Assembly: GCA_964475385.1 (NCBI GenBank) | Contig: CAYYWV010000039.1 | Span: 1 to 23,147 of the forward strand | DNA length: 23,147 nt | Source: CAYYWV01 sp964475385 | GTDB lineage: Bacteria; Pseudomonadota; Alphaproteobacteria; JAAXGF01 | Direction: 5' to 3' | Shown: piece after piece, positions 18,424 to 23,147 of the stretch | How positions within the stretch are numbered: position 1 is the first letter of the stretch | How the letters are laid out: every line of letters begins with the position of its first letter | Position numbers and translations under genes: made by a program | The notes under the pieces: generated by a model | Told to the model about the DNA's origin: nothing | The model's input: the letters and a program-made list of their open reading frames with translations, nothing else | The model's database searches: none

Positions 18424-18879
18424 TCACCTCGCCGCCGTTCCCGCAGGCCCGGTCTTGGGCCGCTCTGTGATCAAGGCCACGTTGCGGAAGCCCGCAGCGT
18501 TGAGCACGCCCATCACCGCCATCACCCGGCCGTAGGGGATCGAGCGATCGCCGCGCACGAAGATGCGGGTCTCGGGCCGCTCCATGGTCACCGCGCGCAA
18601 ACGCGGCGCGAGCTCGGCGAGCGTGATCTCGGTGTCCTGAAGGTAGATCTTGCCTTCGGCGTCGATGGAGACCGCGATCGGCTCGTCCTCGCCCGTGATC
18701 TCGCGCGCCTGGGTCTTGGGCAGGTCGACCGGCACCCCGACCGTGAGCAACGGCGCGGTGATCATGAACACCACCAGAAGCACGAGCATCACGTCGACGA
18801 ACGGCGTGACGTTGATCTCGGCCATCAGACGACGCTGTCGCCTGCGGCGTCGGGCCGCGCGCTCGACGACGACCGCCAT
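18424..18879 (-). CDS. tolR: TolR, proton-channel subunit of the Tol motor
   Basis: The 151-residue ExbD/TolR protein has one membrane helix (about 24-45, TPFVDVMLVLLVVFMITAP) with the proton-relay Asp29. The segment MAEINVTPFVDVMLVLL is the family hallmark. The periplasmic domain follows (VDLPKTQAREI, VFMI). Before the helix is a strikingly basic tail (RAARRRRRQRRL, residues 7-18), which would keep the N-terminus cytoplasmic. Its ATG overlaps the tolQ stop by one base (TGATG), indicating coupled translation with tolQ. Confidence 0.96.
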   Translation of the reverse strand: MAVVVERAARRRRRQRRLMAEINVTPFVDVMLVLLVVFMITAPLLTVGVPVDLPKTQAREITGEDEPIAVSIDAEGKIYLQDTEITLAELAPRLRAVTMERPETRIFVRGDRSIPYGRVMAVMGVLNAAGFRNVALITERPKTGPAGTAAR

Positions 18880-19616
18880 CAGACCGCCTCGTCCTCTTCG
18901 AGCTGGCGCGAGAGGATCGCCGAAAACTCGGCCGAGAACGCCTCGAGCCGGCCCTGATAGCGGTCGAGGTCGGACGACAGCTTGTTGTAGCCGACCACCG
19001 CCGGGATCGCGGCGACAAGCCCGAACGCGGTGGCGAACAGCGCCTCGGCGATGCCCGGCGCGACCACGGCGAGCGAGGTGTTCTTGCTCGCCGCGATCGA
19101 CTGGAACGAGTTCATGATCCCCCACACGGTCCCGAACAGGCCGACGAAGGGCGCGGTCGAGCCCACGGTGGCGAGGAAGACCATGTAGCGTTCGAGAAAC
19201 ACCACCTCGCGGTCGAGGGTGATCTGCATCGCCTGGCCGATCCGCTCCTGGAGGCCGACCGCGAGCCCTTTGCCGTTGGCGACCCCGCGCGACATCGAGC
19301 GCCGCCACTCGGCCATCGCCGCCGTGAAGATCGCCGCCATCGGATGATCCGGCCGCTTGCCGACCCGGTCGTAAAGCTCTTCAAGCGAGCCCCCGGACCA
19401 GAAGGACTCCTCGAAGCTTTCGGCCTGGGCGCGCAGGCGGCGAAACCGCATGACCTTCTCGAAGATGATCGTCCACGACCAGAACGAAGCGACCAGAAGA
19501 AGCAGCATGACCGCCTTGACCACCGGGTCGGCGTGCATGAACAGCCCCCAGATCGACAGGGTCGAGGCGTCGACGGACCCGGAAAGCGCGAGGGCTTCGA
19601 CAGCGTTTTGTTCCAT
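18879..19616 (-). CDS. tolQ: TolQ, proton-channel subunit of the Tol motor
   Basis: The 245-residue ExbB/MotA-type inner-membrane protein forms, with TolR, the proton-driven stator that powers TolA. Three membrane helices are visible: about 31-53 (VVKAVMLLLLVASFWSWTII), 144-166 (YMVFLATVGSTAPFVGLFGT) and 187-209 (AEALFATAFGLVAAIPAVVG), with a large cytoplasmic loop between the first two. The conserved polar residues of helices 2 and 3 (Thr153-Pro156, Thr196) are retained. The ATG lies 3 nt after the ybgC stop, with no good ribosome site of its own, so coupling to ybgC is likely. Confidence 0.96.
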   Translation of the reverse strand: MEQNAVEALALSGSVDASTLSIWGLFMHADPVVKAVMLLLLVASFWSWTIIFEKVMRFRRLRAQAESFEESFWSGGSLEELYDRVGKRPDHPMAAIFTAAMAEWRRSMSRGVANGKGLAVGLQERIGQAMQITLDREVVFLERYMVFLATVGSTAPFVGLFGTVWGIMNSFQSIAASKNTSLAVVAPGIAEALFATAFGLVAAIPAVVGYNKLSSDLDRYQGRLEAFSAEFSAILSRQLEEDEAV

Positions 19617-19619
19617 AAG

Positions 19620-20066
19620 CTACGGTCTCGATTGCGGTTGAACGAAGGATTGCATCCTGGCGCGGAGCGCGGCCGGCAGCCGGCAGGGCCGGCCGGCCAG
19701 GGTGACGAAGGCGAGCCGGATTTCGAGCCGGGCCAGCGCCTCGTCGCCGCGGAAGACGGCCTGCTCGATGTCCGCGCTCGCGCCGCCGACGGCGCAGAGC
19801 CGGGTGCGGACCTCGACCATGTCGTCGAGACGCGCCGGGCGCAGATAATCCACCACGCAACGCCGCACCGCCCAGACCGCGCCGGTCTGTTCGGCGAGCG
19901 CGCCGTGGGCCGCGCCCATGAGGCGCATCCACTCGGTGCGGGCGCGTTCGGCGAACTTGAGATAGTTGGCGTAATAGACGATCCCGGCGGCGTCGGTGTC
20001 CTCGTAGTAGATCCGGATGGGGAAGAGATGCACCCCGTCCTCGATCCGGCCTGAAGCGTCAGCCAT
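19620..20066 (-). CDS. ybgC: Tol-Pal-associated acyl-CoA thioesterase YbgC
   Basis: The 148-residue single hot-dog-domain thioesterase hydrolyses acyl-CoA in the cytoplasm; its role for the Tol system is not settled. The catalytic motif YYEDTDAAGIVYYANYLKF (20-38, Asp at 23/25) is a classic 4-hydroxybenzoyl-CoA-thioesterase-like signature. Length (about 135-150) fits. The gene overlaps ruvB by 8 nt and ends 3 nt before tolQ, so the ruv and tol clusters appear to be one transcription unit here. Confidence 0.95.
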   Translation of the reverse strand: MADASGRIEDGVHLFPIRIYYEDTDAAGIVYYANYLKFAERARTEWMRLMGAAHGALAEQTGAVWAVRRCVVDYLRPARLDDMVEVRTRLCAVGGASADIEQAVFRGDEALARLEIRLAFVTLAGRPCRLPAALRARMQSFVQPQSRP

Positions 20067-21123
20067 CGGCGGCCTCCCCGGCCCCGTCGCCGTCCCGGTC
20101 GAGGAGGTCGAACTGCTCGGCCAGCGCGCGCGGCAGCTCGATCCCGAGATGCCGATAGGTCGCAGGCGTGAGCGCCCGGCCCCGCGCGGTCCGCTTGAGA
20201 AGGCCTTGCTGGATCAGATAGGGCTCGATCACGTCCTCGATCGCGTCGCGCTGCTCGGAAAGCGCCGCGGCCACGGTCTCGACGCCCACGGGGCCGCCGC
20301 CGTAGTGCTCGGCGATGCACAGGAGGTAACGGCGGTCCATGGCGTCAAGCCCCCGCCCGTCGACGTCGAGCCGGCGCAGCGCCGCGTCGGCGGCGCGGGC
20401 GTCGATCCGCTCGATGCCGGCGACCGCGGCGATGTCGCGCACCCGGCGCAAGAGGCGGCCCGCGACCCGGGGCGTGCCGCGGGCGCGGCGCGCGATCTCG
20501 GCGGCCCCGTCGGGCTCGAGCGCGACGCCGAGAAGCCGCGCCCCGCGGCGCACCACTTCTTCGAGCTCGTCCGCCGAGTAGAAGCCGAGACGCAAGGGAA
20601 TGCCGAAGCGGTCGCGCAGCGGCGTCGAGATCAGCCCCGCGCGCGTGGTCGCGCCGACCAGGGTGAACGGCGGCAGATCGAGCCGCACCGAACGCGCCGC
20701 CGGGCCTTCGCCGATGATGAGGTCGAGCTGAAAGTCTTCGAGCGCAGGATAGAGGATCTCCTCGACCGCCGGGTTCAGGCGGTGGATCTCGTCGATGAAG
20801 AGAACGTCGCGCGCTTCCAGGTTGGTCAAGAGCGCGGCGAGATCGCCGGCGCGCGCCAGCACCGGCCCCGAGGTCGCGCGAAAGCCCACCCCGAGCTCGC
20901 GGGCGATGATCTGGGCGAGCGTCGTCTTGCCGAGCCCCGGCGGGCCGACCAAGAGAACGTGGTCGAGCGCCTCGCGGCGGCCGCGCGCCGCTTCGATGAA
21001 CACGCGCAGGTTCTCGCGCACCTGGCGCTGGCCGATGAACTCGTCGAGGGTGAGCGGGCGCAGGCCGCGCTCGGGCGCGTCTTCCTCGCGAAAGTCCGGC
21101 GCGGCGATGCGGCTTTCGCTCAT
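20059..21123 (-). CDS. ruvB: Holliday junction branch-migration ATPase RuvB
   Basis: The 354-residue AAA+ motor forms hexameric rings that pump DNA through RuvA-bound Holliday junctions. The RuvB opening LRPLTLDEFIGQ (21-32) is followed by Walker A GPPGLGKTTLA (60-70), Walker B LFIDEIHRL (108-116), sensor 1 in LVGATTRAG, and the winged-helix DNA-binding C-terminus (PYLIQQGLLKRTARGR). Length is typical. The ATG overlaps the ruvA stop as ATGA, which implies translational coupling. Confidence 0.97.
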   Translation of the reverse strand: MSESRIAAPDFREEDAPERGLRPLTLDEFIGQRQVRENLRVFIEAARGRREALDHVLLVGPPGLGKTTLAQIIARELGVGFRATSGPVLARAGDLAALLTNLEARDVLFIDEIHRLNPAVEEILYPALEDFQLDLIIGEGPAARSVRLDLPPFTLVGATTRAGLISTPLRDRFGIPLRLGFYSADELEEVVRRGARLLGVALEPDGAAEIARRARGTPRVAGRLLRRVRDIAAVAGIERIDARAADAALRRLDVDGRGLDAMDRRYLLCIAEHYGGGPVGVETVAAALSEQRDAIEDVIEPYLIQQGLLKRTARGRALTPATYRHLGIELPRALAEQFDLLDRDGDGAGEAADG

Positions 21124-21722
21124 CGGGCGAGCTCCTTAAGCCCTTCGCGGATCAAGGCGTCGATGCCGGCGTCGGCGCCCGCGCGCCGGGCCGCGGCGGC
21201 GATCGCCGAGACCGCCTCGCTGCGCCGGTAGCCGAGGTTGACCAGGGCCGAGACCGCGTCGCGTTCGACCCCGCCTTCGGCCGCGCCGAGAACCGCATCG
21301 CCGTCGATGGCGACCACGATCTCGGCCGCCGCGTCGCGAAGCTCGGTCACGATCCGCTGCGCGAGCTTGGCGCCGACCCCATTGGCCCGGCTCACCAGCG
21401 CCCGGTCGCCGGTGGCGACGGCGCGGGCGAGCTCGTCGGCGCCCATTACGCCGAGAATCGCGAGCGCGACCCGCGCCCCCACCCCTTGGACGGTCTGGAG
21501 GCGGCGGAACCACTCGCGCTCGGCCGGGTCGGTGAAGCCGAACAGCTCGATCCGGTCCTCGCGGACATGGGTCTCGATCAAAAGCTTGACCGGTTCGCCG
21601 GGGCGCGGAAGCGCGCCCAAGGTGCGCCCCGAGCATTGGACCAGATAGCCGACCCCGCCGACGTCGACCACCACGTGGTCGTCGGCGAGCGCCTCGACCA
21701 GACCGGCGAGGCTCGCGATCAC
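21120..21722 (-). CDS. ruvA: Holliday junction DNA-binding protein RuvA
   Basis: The 200-residue tetrameric protein binds four-way junctions and loads RuvB. The N-terminal OB-fold (IASLAGLVEAL to about 65) contains VREDRIELFGFTDPAEREWF. Two helix-hairpin-helix motifs follow (LQTVQGVGARVALAIL, 75-90; ANGVGAKLAQRIVTEL, 113-128), then an acidic flexible linker and the RuvB-binding C-terminal domain (ALVNLGYRRSEAVSAI). The GTG start gives the conserved I-x-x-L-x-G N-terminus and overlaps the ruvC stop as GTGA. An upstream in-frame start would add eight Gly-rich residues and is unlikely. Confidence 0.96.
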   Translation of the reverse strand: MIASLAGLVEALADDHVVVDVGGVGYLVQCSGRTLGALPRPGEPVKLLIETHVREDRIELFGFTDPAEREWFRRLQTVQGVGARVALAILGVMGADELARAVATGDRALVSRANGVGAKLAQRIVTELRDAAAEIVVAIDGDAVLGAAEGGVERDAVSALVNLGYRRSEAVSAIAAAARRAGADAGIDALIREGLKELAR

Positions 21723-22222
21723 CGGGCGGCCTCCGCCGCCGACCAACGCCGCCGGGTCGCGGCGTGGTGGGCGTGGCAGATGGCCACCGCAAGCGCGTCG
21801 GCCGCGTCGCTTCCTTCGGGCACGCAGCCCGGAAGCAGGCGGCGGACCATCTCGGCGACCTGGCGCTTGTCGGCGTGGCCCGTGCCGACGACCGACTTCT
21901 TGACCAGATTGGTCGCGTACTCGCAGACCGGCAGCCCGCAGAGCGCCGGAACCAGAAGCGCGACCCCGCGCGCCTGGCCGAGGCGCAAGGTCGAGGCGGC
22001 GTTGCGATTGACGAAGGTCTCCTCGACCGCGGCCGCTTCGGGCGCATACGCCTCGATCACCGCCCGAAGGCCGTCGTGAAGCTGCATCAGCCGCTGGGCC
22101 AAGGTCGCCGCGCCATCGCTTCTGACCACGCCGTGGGCGACGTGGCGCAGGCGATTGCCGTCCGCCTCGATCACGCCCCAGCCGGTGGCGCGCAACCCCG
22201 GATCGAGCCCGAGCAGTTTCAT
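21719..22222 (-). CDS. ruvC: Holliday junction endonuclease RuvC
   Basis: The 167-residue RNase H-like resolvase nicks Holliday junctions symmetrically. The four acidic catalytic residues can be placed: Asp7 (GLDPGLRATGWG), Glu67 (VEETFVNRNA), Asp139 and Asp142 (SDAADALAVAICHAHH). Length is near the family's usual 165-175. The ATG gives the standard MKLLGLDPG start, but it lies at the end of two tandem 11-nt repeats, each with its own ATG and tiny frame, and there is no Shine-Dalgarno at normal spacing. It is followed by ruvA and ruvB through 4-nt overlaps. Confidence 0.97.
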   Translation of the reverse strand: MKLLGLDPGLRATGWGVIEADGNRLRHVAHGVVRSDGAATLAQRLMQLHDGLRAVIEAYAPEAAAVEETFVNRNAASTLRLGQARGVALLVPALCGLPVCEYATNLVKKSVVGTGHADKRQVAEMVRRLLPGCVPEGSDAADALAVAICHAHHAATRRRWSAAEAAR

Positions 22223-22244
22223 ATCGCGCTCATGCCGCGCTCAT
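22219..22244 (-). other. Ladder of two overlapping mini-ORFs before ruvC
   Basis: Two tandem 11-nt units (ATGAGCGCGGC, ATGAGCGCGAT) precede the ruvC ATG. The first reads Met-Ser-Ala-Ala-stop (22244-22230); its stop overlaps the second ATG as ATGA. The second reads Met-Ser-Ala-Ile-stop (22233-22219); its stop overlaps the ruvC ATG, again as ATGA. An AAGG lies about 10 nt before the first ATG. This arrangement would allow stepwise termination-reinitiation, but expression of the mini-ORFs is not shown. Confidence 0.45.
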
Positions 22245-22273
22245 CCCGCGCCCGCCTTGAGGACTCGCCCTGA

Positions 22274-23023
22274 TCAGGCGCTGAGTTTCTTCATGACATC
22301 GTCCGGCACGTCGAAGTTGGCCGAGACCGATTGCACGTCGTCCGAATCGTCGAGCAGTTCGAGCAGCCTGAACATGCTCTCCGCCTGCGCCTCGTCGAGG
22401 GGAACGGTGGTCTGGGGCTTCCAGACAAGCCGCGCGCTCTGGGCCGGGCCGAGCCGCTCCTCGAGCGCGTCGCGCACTTCGTTCAATCGTTCGGGGGCGC
22501 AGGTGATCTCGTGGCCGTGCGGACCCGACTCGCAGTCGTCGGCGCCGGCCTCGATCGCCGCCTCGAGCATCTCGTCGGCGCTCGCCGCCTCGGGCGGATA
22601 CGAGATCGCGCCCACGTGGTCGAACAGAAAGGTCACGCTGCCGGTCTCGCCGAGCGAGCCGCCGACCTTGGTGAAGGCGGCGCGGACCTCGGCCGCGGTC
22701 CGGTTGCGGTTGTCGGTCAGCGCCTCGACGATCACCGCCACCCCGCCTGGACCGTAGCCTTCGTAGCGGACCTCCTCCCAGTCGGCGCCTTCGCCGGCGC
22801 CCGAGCCGCGCTTGATCGCGCGCTCGACCGTGTCCTTGGGCATGTTGGCCGCCTTGGCCGCCTGGATAGCGGTGCGCAGGCGCGGGTTCGCCGCCGGGTC
22901 GGGAAGGCCCGCGCGGGCGGCGACCGTGAGCTCGCGAATGAGTTTGGTGAACAGCTTGGCCCGCTTGGCGTCCTGCGCGCCCTTGCGGTACATAATGTTT
23001 TTCCACTGGGAGTGACCGGCCAT
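22274..23023 (-). CDS. yebC: YebC/PmpR-family protein (TACO1-like)
   Basis: The 249-residue cytosolic protein belongs to the YebC family, described both as a DNA-binding regulator (PmpR) and as a ribosome-associated factor easing translation of proline stretches. The signature N-terminus MAGHSQWKNIMYRKGAQDAK and the following RAKLFTKLIRELTVAARAG are nearly invariant in the family. Further landmarks are AANMPKDTVERAIKRG, YEGYGPGGVAVIVEALTDNR and TEVRAAF-like RTAAEVRAAFTKVGGSLG. Length is standard (about 240-250). It lies 51 nt before ruvC, the usual yebC-ruvC linkage. Because TolA, encoded in the same cluster, is full of polyproline, a translational role would be locally apt, but this is only suggestive. 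Confidence 0.95.
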   Translation of the reverse strand: MAGHSQWKNIMYRKGAQDAKRAKLFTKLIRELTVAARAGLPDPAANPRLRTAIQAAKAANMPKDTVERAIKRGSGAGEGADWEEVRYEGYGPGGVAVIVEALTDNRNRTAAEVRAAFTKVGGSLGETGSVTFLFDHVGAISYPPEAASADEMLEAAIEAGADDCESGPHGHEITCAPERLNEVRDALEERLGPAQSARLVWKPQTTVPLDEAQAESMFRLLELLDDSDDVQSVSANFDVPDDVMKKLSA

Positions 23024-23084
23024 CTTCGCGCGTAACCGTTATCCTTTGCGAATCGAGTATGTTGTGAAAGTCGGCCTAATGAAT

Positions 23085-23099
23085 ACCACATAAAGTGGT
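23085..23099. promoter_or_regulatory. Small dyad upstream of yebC
   Basis: ACCAC-ATAAA-GTGGT is a perfect 5-bp inverted repeat with a 5-nt centre, 62 nt before the yebC start, in an AT-richer intergenic stretch (23024-23147). It may be an operator. I cannot define a convincing -35/-10 pair, and no gene is recognisable in the last 124 bases. Confidence 0.25.
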
Positions 23100-23147
23100 C
23101 GGGGGAACCAATATCCGTAGCCGAGCAATGTGGCGAGATTTGGGCGG

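Overview
This window is a 23 kb, very GC-rich piece of a bacterial chromosome. It most likely comes from an alphaproteobacterium of the Rhodospirillales type. Three things support this: protein-level signatures (an alphaproteobacterial-style RpoH, SerC and FtsH), strong GC bias at third codon positions, and gene orders such as ruvCAB-ybgC-tolQRAB-pal-cpoB-tilS-ftsH-folP-glmM and serC-serA-hisZ-purA. Nearly everything is core housekeeping. I see no IS element, prophage, CRISPR array, tRNA, rRNA or toxin/defence gene. One 100-N assembly gap lies between folP and glmM.

Layout. rpoH (heat-shock sigma factor) at the left end is the only plus-strand gene; it converges on purA. The other 21 genes are all on the minus strand and are transcribed right to left. 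In transcription order: (i) yebC, then ruvC-ruvA-ruvB (Holliday-junction processing), joined by ATGA/GTGA overlaps. (ii) ybgC, tolQ, tolR, tolA, tolB, pal and cpoB, the complete Tol-Pal envelope-constriction system. (iii) tilS, ftsH, folP and glmM: tRNA-Ile lysidine synthesis, membrane proteolysis, folate synthesis, and the UDP-GlcNAc precursor pathway. (iv) An overlapping pair of a MaoC-like hot-dog protein and a PhzF-family protein, substrates unknown. (v) serC-serA (serine synthesis), then hisZ (regulatory subunit of ATP phosphoribosyltransferase) and purA (AMP synthesis).

No new multi-gene system is visible, and I do not claim one. The interest is in small regulatory and structural details. 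These are a sigma-32-like promoter upstream of rpoH itself; a promoter plus short two-hairpin leader before serC that fits the known alphaproteobacterial serC leader; and two tandem 11-nt repeats that form a ladder of overlapping mini-ORFs running into ruvC. A good sigma-70-type promoter overlaps the end of tolB and would give pal a transcript of its own with a leader of about 150 nt. A dyad and a Shine-Dalgarno-mimicking hairpin lie before ftsH. FolP has a long N-terminal extension, TolA has a charge-polarised TonB-like proline rod, and an identical 12-mer abuts both edges of the assembly gap.

Gene identities rest on recognisable motifs and synteny read by eye. Promoter, leader and hairpin calls are inspection-only and carry lower confidence.
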